A stretch of DNA of 64,000 nucleotides, from NCBI GenBank assembly GCA_023548195.1, contig JAJHZJ010000413.1:15187941-15251940 (forward strand). Direction: 5' to 3'. The position numbers and the translations under genes were made by a program. The notes under the pieces were generated by a model that saw only the letters and a list, made by a program, of their open reading frames with translations, did no database searches and was not told the origin of the DNA. Positions 23,856 to 34,315 of the stretch are shown piece by piece (position 1 is the first letter of the stretch; the number at the start of each line of letters is the position of its first letter). The DNA is from Bettongia penicillata ogilbyi. Taxonomy: Eukaryota; Chordata; Mammalia; Diprotodontia; Potoroidae.

Positions 23856-24458
23856 TCCTGGTCTGCAGTCTAGTCTTGGAGCAACCACAAGCACTCTTTT
23901 CTGCCTGGAATCTGTGAATAGAATTCCCTCTCCAGAACCTCCACCAGCCCCATCAGGCCAGTCAGCAGTACTCCTCACCCCACTCAGGGCTGAGATTCAG
24001 CCATGCGACTCCCCCAGGTGCTTTAGGCTGAAGACTCCTAAAAAGAATGCTGTGCCACCACAAGTGCTGCTACCTTGGTGCTGCTCTGGATGGACTGAGT
24101 TCCCTTCTCAGGCAGGAAAAAGTCCTTTCTCATTGACCTTTGAACCTGTTTTTGGCATTTATGAGTTGAGGAATCTGGGAACTGCAGCTGTTGCCCAGCA
24201 TTCTGCATGCCCTGAGGCCTGCTCCAGTCCTGTCCTTGCTGTGCAGCCAAGGCTGGGCTGTGCTCTGCTCTGCACCCAGTGTGATATACCATTCCTTTCA
24301 GCCTTCCAGGCTGCCTTGGGCTGGGAATCTCTTTCACTCTGTCATTTTGTGGCTTCTGCTGCTCTAGCATTTGTTTAGTTATTTTTACCTGTATTTTATG
24401 GGCTATGGGGGGTAGCATCTACAGGTCAATCCTTCTACTTTGCCATCTTCCTGTTCAA

Positions 24459-24700
24459 CTTATTTTGGGAGTTATTTCCTCAGTAAATTTTTTTTTTTAT
24501 ATCTTTTCCCATGGTATTGACTCCTTTTTTCATGGCTGCCTTCCATTACTCATTTTTCTTTTCCAATTTTCTTCTGCTTCCTTAATTTACTCTTTAAAAG
24601 TCTTTCTAAGCTCTTTCAGAAATTCTTTTTAGGTCTGAAACCAAATTGCATTTTTCTTTGATGCTTCACATGTAGTCATTTTGACACTATTATTCTGTCC
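24459..24700 (-). pseudogene. L1 ORF1 pseudogene, N-terminal part
   Basis: This is the continuation of the L1 ORF1 beyond the HAL1 insertion, read from about 24700 down to 24459. The DNA is lysine/glutamate-rich when translated on the minus strand, as expected for the region before the coiled coil. It has no good frame and its boundary with the 5' UTR is approximate. Confidence 0.55.
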
Positions 24701-24851
24701 TAAGTTTATGCCTTGATCATCTCTATCACCATTGTTACTTTCTATAGTGGAGTTCTTTTTATTATCTGCCTTTTTTGTGTGTGTGACTTGGTGCTTTTAT
24801 GTGAGAGTTGGGCTCTGGTCCTACACCTTCCCAAACTTTTTGTTCTGGGCC

Positions 24852-25357
24852 TCTGGATCTTACTGCTGGCTTTCATTGAGTTCAGGGTTTAGCTGCTTGC
24901 TTTCTCTGGAAGATAAGCTTCCCTTTGGCCTTGTTTTGAAGAGTGGGGCCTCCCTGTTTGCATCCCTTGGTTGTGGGGTTTATCTGTTGGCCTGTTTCAG
25001 GGTTGCAGCCTTGCTACTGGGTTGTTATGGTAATAGAATTTTTCTGGTGGCTAACTTTGGAGGAGGAATCTTATTGTTTGTCAGCTCCAGAGGTGGGGCC
25101 CTGTTGCTGGGTTGTTATGGAAACAGAATCTCCTTGTTGGTAGATGCCAGGGCCAAGGTCTAGCTGTTGGTCAGCTCCTGGGTGGGGTTTCACTATTTGT
25201 CAGTTGTGGGGTCAGGGTCTACTTGGTAGCTTATACTGGGGATGGAGTCTTGCTGTGCTACACAGATTACTCAGTTGTCTGGGGGCTGGTGCAGCAGGAT
25301 AGGGCCTCACTGGTGGATTACCTCAGAGTTGGAGCCTTGCTGAGGGCCCCCTGCTGC
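24852..25357 (-). repeat. 30-bp degenerate tandem array in the L1 5' UTR
   Basis: The plus strand shows about 15 units of 30 bases starting at 24852, each close to a 'ggtggggtcttgctgttggt' core. The periodicity is visible in the plus-strand translation as a repeating 10-residue block ('GGALLLGCYG', 'VAALLLGCYG', 'NRIFLVANFG', 'NRISLLVDAR'). Phase is kept strictly from 24852 to about 25181, then loosens, with two more units at 25298-25357. It lies upstream of ORF1, where L1s of other mammals can carry promoter monomers. A promoter role here is inference. Confidence 0.85.
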
Positions 25358-25545
25358 TGCTGCTCCTGCTCCTGAACCTCTCTCCTTTCCCATGCCAGTG
25401 AGATAGACCTTTCTTGACTTACTGGTAAGCTGCTCCCCTGCTCCTTGCTTAATTCTGAGGTAGTTTTCTCATTATTTGGAGGGGAATTTGGGAGGGCCTC
25501 TGAACGATCCTTCTTTACTCAGTCACCTTGACACTCATAGTCTAC

Positions 25546-26465
25546 ATGGTAGACTTTTAAGAAATGGTTGTTGGATTTAGGCAAACAACAAGTGTTTGTT
25601 CAAACATGGACCTGGAGATTCCTGGCCAGTCCTACCACTAACCAGATGGGTAAAATCTGGCAATTTATTTAGTCTCAGTTTTCTGTATACACTTAATGAA
25701 GGCATTGTACTAATTAATCTCAGAAGTCTCTGTTAGTGCTAATAGAGTACTCTGATTTTTATGCAAATATGGATTTGATTATCAATATTTCAGTTTCCTA
25801 TGATTATTATTTGGTACAGCCAGTACCTACTGATTAGCTTCTGTCATACTCATCACTTTCTGAAATTGCTTTACTACTCACGTTGCCCTTCCCACATACA
25901 ACGTGACGAGAGTCAACTAAGGTTTCTTGTTTTCTGAAACTCCCTGATTGCTGCCTATACAACTATTTTACATAAACATTTGCTTCAAAAACCAAATTCT
26001 CCTCTTCTCAGCTGACAGTCACCAGCAATTCATCTAAAAATGATAAATTTTCCATTTCTCTTTTTTCATTTCTCGAGGCTCCATTCCCTTTTTTGTCCTC
26101 TCAGTGTGTCTCTCATCATTCAATGTTCCTGCCTCCTTCTGTAGTTGTCTACCCTGGTATCTCTTCCTTGAAGCTCTTTTAAAAAAGGCCCAAAACACAG
26201 CTGGCTCTGATCTCTTCTGCCCTCTGTCTTCAATCCATTCTTCCTCTGCTCATTTCTCTCCCCTGGTTTCAATTTTCACAGATGATGTATTTGTAAATCC
26301 CCAAACTAGAACAATGATCCTTGATTCCCTCAATTTCTCTCCTGGGATATAGAAAGGTGGATGGTGATAAAGAAAATTTCCACTTTAAAAATCCTCTGGA
26401 TCAGATCAAAATCTGAGCCTTGTTTGGAGGACTATTGAGAAACAAATTCAACAACTTTTTTCAAC
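25546..26465. other. Unassigned DNA, possible old L2 at about 25950-26370
   Basis: No gene recognised. The pyrimidine-rich block at 25950-26370 reads somewhat like the middle of an L2 element (short serine/phenylalanine-rich pieces), but I could not anchor a motif. The open frame at 26104-26352 has no family signature. Confidence 0.35.
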
Positions 26466-26489
26466 TCTCTCTCTCTCTCCCTCTTTCTA

Positions 26490-26534
<45 letters not shown>
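26466..26534. repeat. (CT)n microsatellite
   Basis: Mostly uninterrupted CT dinucleotides, with the purest stretch at 26495-26533. Confidence 0.97.
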
Positions 26535-26536
<2 letters not shown>

Positions 26537-26754
26537 ACCTGTCATCTATCTACCCATACATACACATACATGAACATATATAATCTATGTAACCATTATC
26601 AAGAAATCCTAGCTAACTCTGAAGTTTGGATAAAGAAGAGTAAACAATAATAATGGTTGGCCACCCATAGAATACAAATTTCTTAAAACTAAGAATCTTT
26701 CATGTTTTTTGTATTTCTATTCTCAAATACTAAGATAAAACTGGCTATAAAGCA

Positions 26755-27030
26755 AGTAATTAACAATAGCAATAATAGTAGCTACCATATAATACCTATT
26801 AAGTATCAGGCACTATGCCAAGTGCTCTATGAATATTATCTCATTTGATCCCAATAATAACTCTGGGAGGTAGGTAGTATGTCCAGTTTCACAGGTGAGG
26901 AAACTGAAGCAGACAGAGTTAAGTGGCTTGCCCAGGGTCACAAAGCTAGTAAATGTCTGAGGCCAGATTTAAAGTTGGCTCTTCCTGACTCCAGGGCCAG
27001 ACCTTGATTTATTGACCACGTAGCATCTTA
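26755..27030 (-). mobile_element. MIR-type CORE-SINE, nearly full length, minus
   Basis: The plus strand follows the reversed MIR order: 'atagtagctaccatataa', 'tcaggcactatgccaagtgc', 'tctcatttgatccca', 'gtgaggaaactgaagc', 'cttgcccagggtcacaa', then the head with 'ccagggccagaccttg'. It is the best-preserved CORE-SINE in the window. Confidence 0.9.
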
Positions 27031-27039
27031 GTCTCATGC

Positions 27040-27140
27040 CTCCCAATAACCCAGCTTAGAAAACAGACTGAGTGAGGTAAGTGATTTGTCCAGGGTCATG
27101 AAGCTAGAAAGCTTCTGGGTATTTGAATCTAAATCTTCTC
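27040..27140 (-). mobile_element. CORE-SINE fragment, minus
   Basis: 'gtgatttgtccagggtcatg' and 'aagctagaaagcttctggg' mirror the MIR/THER1 middle. Short and diverged. Confidence 0.45.
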
Positions 27141-27819
27141 TATAATGAACACAGTTAAAAGTGTTCTTTAGGAATGTCCAGGAAAGCCTTTTATTTTCCA
27201 GGAATGGCACACAAGGACAATGAGGGAGTTGGGGAATACTTAGGATTTCTAAAGCCAAACTAACATCAAATCCAGTAAAAGACCACTCTCCCCCATGACA
27301 GCTAGAATTTTCAAAATTCTAGGAGAACTTAGTGAACTTGGGCTTCAGAGATGGCATACAGTGAAAAGTACGGTGAGATCTACTGATTATTTTTAGCACT
27401 CTTGTCATGGTTACTGCCTTTGATTTCGGATGCTGTATGTCAGAGTATAGTTCTGGCAATGATTGTTATCTGGGGTATGCTGGAACGACCTTGAGTGATC
27501 TAGAATCCGGTTGTTAAGTTTTCAGTGTGAGCATTTACTCCTGGGGAACTCAGCAAATACTACAAATCACGGTTTGATTTACTTTTTAATTGATTATACA
27601 GACTTAAGAAGGTGGTGGATAAAATGGTAGTAATTCAGATTAAATAATTTTTCAAATTAAATTTTAAAGTGTGTCATGCATACTTTTGGGGGAGGGGATG
27701 GGGTAAGCAAAGGGAGTCTGTTAAACATTTACCAGAATAATTTTGGTAGTACCTTTTCTACTGTGATCTCAGCATGTCTACCCTGAGAGATGTCAACGAA
27801 AAGTGGGAATATGAAATGT

Positions 27820-28000
27820 AACTTAGGTTCATAGATCCAGAGCTGCAAGGATTCATTCTGACCACTTTATTGATGAAACAAGTGAGGCCCAGAAGCACTG
27901 CCCAGGGTCACACAATTAAAAAAGCTGAGCTGAGAGTGTTAACTTTGAATTTCTGAATCCACAGCCAGTGTTCTTTTCCCCACAACTTGCTATATAATTA
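27820..28000 (-). mobile_element. THER1-type CORE-SINE, minus
   Basis: 'ttcatagatccagagctgca', 'caagtgaggcccagaagc' and 'cccagggtcacacaattaa' occur in the order of a reversed THER1/MIR3 element. Confidence 0.75.
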
Positions 28001-28231
28001 TCTTCATTCTGTAGGGATTTTTCCTTCCATACTACCTATACCATATTATCTTGTAACATATTAATAGTATATCAAGAAAAAATATACTAACACATGGATT
28101 TATGTACTATCTTTTTTTTTTACTGGAAATAATGACTTTTTTAATGCAAAGAATTACCTGTAAGGAAACTGCCTTGACTAGCGTCATTTCTGGGAAAAAA
28201 TTGTTCTTCCTCTCATAGTCTTTTTTGTTCT
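28001..28231. other. AT-rich spacer
   Basis: No gene or repeat recognised; contains a T run at 28112-28121. Confidence 0.5.
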
Positions 28232-28372
28232 TCTTCTTGGAGGTGACAGGGTTAGGTGACTGTCCTAGGGTGACACAACTAGTAAGTGTCTGATGCAGAA
28301 TTTGAACTCAGATCCTCTTGACTCCAAGGCTATTGCTCTGTCCACTGTGCCACCTAGCTGCCTCTACTCATA
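28232..28372 (-). mobile_element. tRNA-headed SINE, minus
   Basis: The plus strand ends with the reversed tRNA-like head 'tgtccactgtgccacctagc', preceded by 'gtgacacaactagtaag' and 'ttgactccaaggctattgc'. The tail is a T-rich run near 28230. Confidence 0.8.
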
Positions 28373-28404
28373 GTCTTAAAAATATGCCTCATTTGCTGAA
28401 AGCA

Positions 28405-28650
28405 AGTATAAAGCAATCATTTTAAGGGCTTACATGTCAGACAGTTTTAAGTGCTGGGAGTATAAAGACACATAGAAAGAAAGTCAGGTGCTACCTCAAA
28501 GAGTTTACATACTAACTGAAGAAAGCACATAAAAGGGAAATATAAAGTTACTTGCTTAGGGTCTTGCAGTCATTATGTGTCAGGGGCAGAACTTTACACT
28601 GGAGTCAGGAAGACTCTATCCATTACTCCACACTGCCTCTCATAGCTGGT
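28405..28650 (-). mobile_element. L2 3' end followed by SINE fragment, both minus
   Basis: 28405-28540 matches the reversed L2 terminus ('gtgctgggagtataaagac', 'ctcaaagagtttacatac'). 28545-28650 shows a reversed SINE head ('ctatccattactccacac'). Confidence 0.55.
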
Positions 28651-28699
28651 TGGATAAAGTTGGCCCGAACTTTCCTAAAAATCTGTCAATCTGATTTAT

Positions 28700-28890
28700 C
28701 TTGGGCAGTCCAGATGGTCCCACAGTATTTCTGGCTTTTCTTCATATATTTAACTATTGGGATGCCCACGGAGTTCACAATGTAAATTCCAGAAGGCAAG
28801 GGACTATACTTCATCTTTTCACCCCTCTGACTCCAAGGTCTAGCTCAATGCTTTCTATATAACAGCAACTTAATAAATATTTGCTAAAAG
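28700..28890 (+). mobile_element. L2 3' end
   Basis: 'aattccagaaggcaaggga', 'ctagctcaatgctttctat' and 'cttaataaatatttgc' follow the L2 terminus on the plus strand. Confidence 0.6.
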
Positions 28891-29339
28891 CACGAACCAA
28901 TTAATACATTTAATGGTTCCTAAATGCAACACATAGAAAGCTATGGAATTATTTTTTTATTTAAATTTCAGGCAATGGGCATATTTTACAAATTTTTCAT
29001 CGTTTAAACTTGAAAGGGAATCTAAATTTATTGAGCTCCATGACAAGGCAATTTTAACGATAAGCTATTCCCACAATCAAAGTAGTGAGAAAATGTTATT
29101 TTTGTTTTTATGGAGTCGTCTGTTACTTTATGTATAGAGTCAGTTTTAACAAAATTCAATATGGTAATATAGAGTGACAAGTTTCATTTCATAATATTAA
29201 ATTTAATTGTAGTAAAAGTAATTACTATCCCATTGGAACAGTAAGCATAATATAAAGTCCTTTTCACTTCGATGAACATTGTAACTCTTGTCAAAACATT
29301 AAAGCTAACAGGCTACAGGAGGTCTTTCTTTTCCCAAGA

Positions 29340-29565
29340 ATCTTGAATCATAGAAGTTTTAATACTGCATTCATAACTGAGTTATGAGTGACTGACAGAA
29401 TTTTCAAGGTTGATACATCTAGTTTAACCTGCTCACTTTAAAGACTGGGAACATGACCTCTAGTGAAATGATTAAGTGACTTATTCAAGGTCACACATTG
29501 ATTGACAGAGATGGAGGTAGAAAGCATCTCAAGTTTTCTGATTTTCAATATAACCCTTTCCCCCT
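29340..29565 (-). mobile_element. THER1-like CORE-SINE, minus, diverged
   Basis: 'gaatcatagaagttttaat', 'tctagtttaacctgctc', 'ttattcaaggtcacacattg' keep the reversed THER1 order. Confidence 0.55.
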
Positions 29566-29686
29566 TTGATTAAACCTAACATCTTGTGCATCCTTGGCAT
29601 CTATCTGAGGATATTATGGACATGGGCTTATCCCTAGCCCACCAATCTGAGACTTCTCTGTTTTCGGTCTCTGTTGGACTCAGATA

Positions 29687-29703
29687 ATGCCATCTAGCGA
29701 CCA
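29687..29703 (-). promoter_or_regulatory. CTCF-like motif
   Basis: The minus strand reads GGTCGCTAGATGGCATT, which fits the CTCF core pattern (CCASYAGRKGGC) at most positions. Single motif only; no occupancy evidence. Confidence 0.3.
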
Positions 29704-30171
29704 GTGCAGGGAACTCTCCTGCCCCAAACCTCCCTGTGACTTTCTTAGTCCGATTTCATCGCACATGCAATGGCCCCATGCTTACCTTCCTTTGCCTTAG
29801 TCTTCTGTGTTCATGACAATTTTCACATCATCTGATATTACTTTTTATGTATACTTATGAAAAATCAAAATTATTACTCAGGAAGCAGAAATGAGAGATT
29901 CCCAAAGACTTGTACAGTATATAGTACTCTTACTTGTTATGTCACGAATACTTCCTTGGGAAAAAAACAAATAATCGCTAGGCATGGAATATGGTAAGCA
30001 AGAAATATCACTATAAAGAATGAAATAGACTGCATTTTTACAGACAACAAAAGACTTGTTATTGAGGCAGGAGTCAGTGACTCTGAACTATAATCAGAAT
30101 TAGTATAAAACAAGAGAAAACATAAGTGGGAAAATGTATAACTAGAAAAACAACCTTGATCTATATAAACA
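29704..30171. other. Unassigned DNA
   Basis: No gene or repeat that I can support. Confidence 0.5.
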
Positions 30172-30395
30172 AGTTATTGTGGCTGTCCTTCGTTCTCAAA
30201 GAGGACCATGACATCAAAATGATGACATGACTTGCAGTTGACTTTGATTTGAGGGAGGGAGGGCTGTGCAAAGTCACCACCTATACTTTCTTCTCCTGAG
30301 CCATCTGGATCCAGTAGCCTGATATTCATCATGATGGCTAGAGATGGCCCAGGATGCAATGTGAGATGCTGGCCCTTCAAGGCTAAGGTGAAATT
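30172..30395 (-). mobile_element. Family C repeat, 3' module, minus
   Basis: The plus strand starts 'tgtggctgtccttcgttctc' and contains 'agggagggctgtgcaaag' and 'ccatctggatccagtagc'. The same module, in the same orientation, is found at 63515-63690, and in plus orientation at 30690-30868 and 47600-47779. The family is unclassified by me. Confidence 0.7.
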
Positions 30396-30427
30396 GGAGG
30401 GTCAAAAATAACCAGCTGACTTGGGTT

Positions 30428-30478
30428 TTACTTTCCTCTCCTCCTCTCCCCTCCCCTCCCCTTCCTTTCCCTCCCCAT
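30428..30478. repeat. Pyrimidine-rich tract
   Basis: C/T only apart from single interruptions; TCCCC-type units. Confidence 0.9.
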
Positions 30479-30544
30479 CATGGAGCCCCTGCCCTTGCCT
30501 AAAGGCTCTCTTCTGGACCCCCTTGCCTTCAGAGTGATTATCAG

Positions 30545-30868
30545 TAGTAACTGTTGCTATTTCCCTCCCAAAGTAATGTCTTTCTTTTCATTGCCTCATT
30601 AAAGGGGCTATGCCCTGCCTACTTCTTAAAACAGGCCTATTCACTTAATGGATATTACCTTACTCTAAGTAAGCACAGTCTCCCAGCGCATCACAGGTCA
30701 TCTCCAGACATCCTGATGAACATCTGGTCGCTGGATTCAGATGGCTCTGGTGGAGAAGTGACGCTGGTGGCCTAGCACAGCCCTCCCTCACTTAAAACAA
30801 AATCAAGTACAAGTCATTTCATCATTTCTCTGATGGCATTGTCTTTTTCCTCAATGGATGAACACAAA
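30545..30868 (+). mobile_element. Family C repeat, plus, inserted in a minus copy
   Basis: Plus order: 'ttaaaggggctatgccctgc', 'ggcctattcacttaatgg', 'catcctgatgaacatctgg', 'cacagccctccctcactt', 'tttctctgatggcattgtc'. It sits between two minus-oriented parts (30172-30395 and 30870-31060) that together look like one split element. Confidence 0.65.
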
Positions 30869-30869
30869 G

Positions 30870-31060
30870 CTATGGCCCCTTTAATAAAAAAAAAAAGTCA
30901 AACTCGAGGGGAAGATCCTCAGGGTTCCTGGGTAAAAGATAAACAGTTACTATTCAGTATTGACATCCATTCTGTGCTAGGTGGGTGGGGACTTGTTGTC
31001 CAGTCTATGAGCTCCAGAGTGAATTGGGTTTGAGGCTTGATCTTTGAGGAGGAGATATGA
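30870..31060 (-). mobile_element. Family C repeat, 5' module, minus
   Basis: 'ctatggcccctttaat', 'gaagatcctcagggttcc' and 'gtgaattgggtttgagg' match 63800-64000 in the same order and orientation, and part matches 57140-57200. Confidence 0.65.
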
Positions 31061-31939
31061 AATGTACAACAGAAATGATATTGTCACAGACCATAGTAAT
31101 ATCAGACTTGTAACCAGTATGCAAAAAAATGAAAAGAGGACAGAAATACCTTAGAAAATTTCTTATTTACTTGCTAAATGAAGGTTACTAAATGCAACAG
31201 CAGATTAGAATGTAAACTTGTTTACAAAATATTAGACAGAAAAATGATAAAAAAATTCATCTAGCATCTTCTTAGGCGGACAACAGTGGAGAATAATACC
31301 AGTTTAAAGAAAGCTTGGCAAAATATCAAACTAAGTAGAGTCATACTGAGGGAATTCAGGGGAAAAATGGAAAAGAAAAAAAGTAGAAAATATTTTTAAA
31401 AAAATTTTTTTAACAAGTTATTCCCTTCATCAAAAGCAGTACAGTCACCACACTTGGACTTTAACAACACAGTCCTGAATGTGTTTATAATGGAAATATA
31501 AATGGTTCCAAGAAGAGCCCATATGCGAAAAACATAGCTGGATTTGTTGGACTAAGAGGGAGGACCTAATATAAGGTATCTGAAAGAGGTAAAGAAACCA
31601 GATGTTAAAAAAATGACAGTATCATTAACTTCCTCTCTGTGTAACTCTTCTTCCACCTTCACAAAACATTTATTAGAGTCACATTTGCCTGAACTGAGAA
31701 TAGGAATAAAATTTGTCAACAGGGAATTGTATAATTTGAAGAGAAAATGGATTAGTCCTGACCAAGAACATGGATTGCAGTGTTCCTTAGATACCATCAT
31801 GATAATAGAAGAATTGGGAACATCTTCTTCATATACATCAAATGCTAATAGTTAATTTTTAGGATTACATGTTAAAAATCCTACAATCTCTGTCTTTTTA
31901 GCTCTGAAACTGATAGGGTTATTGATCCTTTTGAATATA
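31061..31939. other. Unassigned DNA
   Basis: AT-rich. Overlapping open frames of about 80 codons at 31552-31855 on both strands have no recognisable motif and are treated as chance. Confidence 0.5.
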
Positions 31940-32035
31940 ATTCAGTTCAATTCCACAAACATTTGCTAAGTGCCTTCTATTACCAAGAAACTATGCTAAG
32001 CCCCGAGAAAATCTAAACAGACAAACTACCAGCCC
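31940..32035 (-). mobile_element. L2 3'-end fragment, minus
   Basis: 'cacaaacatttgctaagtgc' and 'actatgctaagccccgag' fit the reversed L2/MIR terminal phrase. Confidence 0.5.
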
Positions 32036-32244
32036 TTGAACTCAGGAAGCCAATAACCAGATGCGTGCATAGTAGCTACAAGAGGACAGAAGTAGAAGGT
32101 GAGAGAAGGTGATATAATAAATATGATTGGGAGAGATTATTTTAACATAGTGAAGTCATCTACAATAGAGGTGGTGTGACCTGAATGAACCTCGAAGGAA
32201 AAGGATTCCTTCTCTGCAAAAATTGGGGCACTCCCTTTTGCCGA

Positions 32245-32375
32245 ATGAAGTCTTAGATTTAGACCTTGGTTCAATTCCACCTCTGGTACCAATTTGCTTA
32301 AATTCTCTCAGCTTGCTCCTCATCAGCAAAATTAGAATTATACGAGGTAGTACCTGCTTCAAAGGACTGTGTAAG
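32245..32375 (+). mobile_element. MIR-type CORE-SINE fragment
   Basis: 'ggttcaattccacctctgg', 'tctcagcttgctcctcatc' and 'gaggtagtacctgcttc' follow the MIR order. Confidence 0.65.
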
Positions 32376-33239
32376 GATCCACAACGTACATGAGCTGTAT
32401 ATAAAATACCACAGTTGACTAAAACATTGAAATATAATTAGGAAAAGTTTAAAAAATAAATAAAAATATAATGAAACATAGATAAAATTAGTTTTTTAAG
32501 CCAATACTTTGCTTACAGAAATCCATTTCTGTTTGAGTTTGACAGAGCTTGAAGCCTCATATACATGTAATTTATTATGAATCTCTAACACCTCATCATA
32601 TTATCCTGCTCTATTTCCTCTCTCTGTATTTCTGTCTCTCTGTCTCTTTCTGTTTCTCTGTCTGTCTGTCTGTCTCTCCCTGCCCCTCCTTCCTTCCTTC
32701 CCTCCCTCCAATCAGAACAATGGTTTACATTTTATTTTTTGAGTGCAGTTTTTGTCCATGACCATCGAACAAATGGAGTCTTCTTGATTTTCTAATTGGT
32801 TTCCTCCTTTTGGTGTATTTACAGAATCTCTAATTACTTATTTGTACTTCAACAGCAATTCAGCATACATTTATTGAGCATCTGTACATGCATATTCCAT
32901 GTTCTAGATACTTTTATGATGCCAGATGAACACGACTTAATTGCTGTCTTCAATGAACTTTTAATTTAGCATGGGCATGACATGTCCTCATGTATCTATA
33001 ATATGAAAGAGAATGTGATCAGTATCATTAGTTGTACCAATAAAATACTATGGGACCTAGGGAAATGCGCAGATTATACCTAGTTTCAGTGATCAAAGAA
33101 GATTTTAAAGTTTGGACATGATTAACCAGTACTCCTACCTAAATCTGTTAGGTGAAAGCTTTATCAGTCAATGATTTAGTGTTCTACAAATTCATATTTA
33201 TAATCCCAACTGGATGTGATTAGTCTGGGATAATCTTCT
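32376..33239. other. Unassigned DNA with a CT/TCTG/TTCC-rich tract
   Basis: 32615-32709 is a pyrimidine-rich run with TCTG and CTTC/CCTT tetranucleotide sections. 32840-32960 may be an old reversed L2 end. No gene recognised. Confidence 0.5.
32615..32709. repeat. CT/TCTG/TTCC simple repeat
   Basis: CTCT, then (TCTG) units, then (TTCC)/(CCTC) units in series. Confidence 0.9.
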
Positions 33240-34315
33240 GATTCCTCTCTGATTCCATAAAGCACTCTTCATAGCAATTGTTCCAAATTTTCTCTTCTCT
33301 TCTCAGATCTATTAGACAACTACTTTTATCTTTCTCACAGCTAAAGGTTTGAATTCATATTTCTCTGAGGAAATAGAAACTATCAGCTATCTGCTGTTTT
33401 GTGTAGGAACTTCATCCCCCAAATTTCCCTTCTTTACTCCAGTCCCTAAAGCTGATTCACCCTTCTCAGTAGTGCAACCTTTCTACTTATATTCTTAATC
33501 CTATTTCCTTGTTTTTTCTATCAAAGTATCCCCACAATCATCCCAGCTGCAACTCTGATCTTTTAATTTCTTGCTAGCTACTGGATTATTTTCTTCTATC
33601 ATCATATCTAAGTTCCCATAGTTAAAAGAAAACTAAACTTCTTGGTCCTTCCATCAGATCAAGATACAATCTCATTGTCTTTCTCATTTTTATAATTAAT
33701 CCCCTAGAAAATATGTTGTAGTCATTGTTTCCTTTTCCTTTCTCCTTTTCAAACCCTTTCCATGTGATGTTCATCCTCAACACTGAAAGGAAACTACAAA
33801 GTTACCAAGGATGTCCTAATTGCTAAATCTAATGGCCTTACTTCTGTGTTTCATCCTTCTTGATATCTATGTAGCATTTAGCACGGTTGACCATCCTTTC
33901 TTCCTAACTTCTTTCTCTTCTCTCAATTTTTGTGACATTTCTCTCTCTAGTCTTTCAGCTGGTGACCTCATCAGCCCCCATGGGTTCATTTGTCATCTCC
34001 ATGCTGATGATTAGCAAATTTCTCTATCTAACCATAGTCTCTTCTGAACTTCAATCTCCTGTCATACGCTACCCATTGAGCATTTAAAGCTAGATGTACT
34101 GGTTTCAAACAAGCTAGTTATAAAACAGAATGTTTCCCCTCCCCCCCAGAAAAAATCCCCAAATTCCCCCAAATCCATCTTTTTTTCTGAACTTTCCTGT
34201 TACTGTCTAGGGCTTTACTGTATGACCAGTCATTCAGTTATGGAATTTCAGAGTCATCCTCATTTCCTCTCACATGTTTCATATATCTGGTCAGTTGTTA
34301 GTTCTCTTTTTACAC
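33240..34315 (+). mobile_element. L2 LINE, RT region and downstream
   Basis: The order fits L2: a region before RT (33280-33790), an RT block at 33790-34020, then the downstream part ending against LTR-A at 34316. The RT motif reads 'LLDIYVAFSTVDHPFF' at about 33845-33900, which matches the L2/CR1-type 'LDLSAAFDTVDH' with substitutions, followed by a 'LHADD' catalytic motif at about 33999-34013. L2 is an ancient mammalian LINE, no longer active; 5' and 3' ends are missing here. Confidence 0.8.
33820..34014 (+). pseudogene. L2 reverse transcriptase fragment
   Basis: An open stretch of 64 codons containing RT motif A ('LLDIYVAFSTVDH') and, after an apparent frame-preserving deletion between the blocks, 'GFICHLHADD', the degenerate YADD-type catalytic motif. 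Flanks are out of frame. It is a relic, not a functional enzyme. Confidence 0.7.

Larger units (their letters stand above)
21671..24449 (-). mobile_element. HAL1-like element B, full length, inserted in L1
   Basis: It begins at 24449 with 5' UTR sequence ('aggaagatggcaaagtag' on the minus strand), then ORF1 (about 23855-22690), a purine-rich 3' region and an A-rich tail at 21671-21700. Flanks CCAGTTCAA (21662-21670) and CCTGTTCAA (24450-24458) form a 9-bp target duplication with one mismatch. Length is 2779 bases, close to the 2759 bases of the copy at 52984. There is no ORF2. Confidence 0.85.
17281..25545 (-). mobile_element. Near-complete L1, minus, split by HAL1 and LTR-B
   Basis: From 25545 downward, the order is a 5' UTR with a 30-bp tandem array, the ORF1 5' part (to 24459), a HAL1-like insertion (24449-21671), the rest of ORF1 (21670-21147 and 20876 to about 20240, broken by an LTR-B piece), then ORF2 from 20206 to about 17281. 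The ORF2 C-terminal end, 3' UTR and tail are missing, so the copy is 3'-truncated rather than showing the usual 5' truncation. All frames are decayed. Confidence 0.85.

Noticed and set aside
23914..24418. 154-codon plus and 126-codon minus frames
   Set aside because: They lie in the GC-richer 5' UTR of HAL1-like element B. The equivalent DNA in the copies at 11253-11964 and 52959-53252 also gives unrelated open frames, so they reflect composition.
24732..25163. 143-codon hydrophobic plus-strand frame resembling a membrane protein
   Set aside because: It is antisense to an L1 5' UTR, and its 10-residue periodicity comes from the 30-bp DNA array.
24732..25375. CpG-island promoter of a host gene
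   Set aside because: The block is GC-richer but has few CpG dinucleotides and is explained as an L1 5' UTR.
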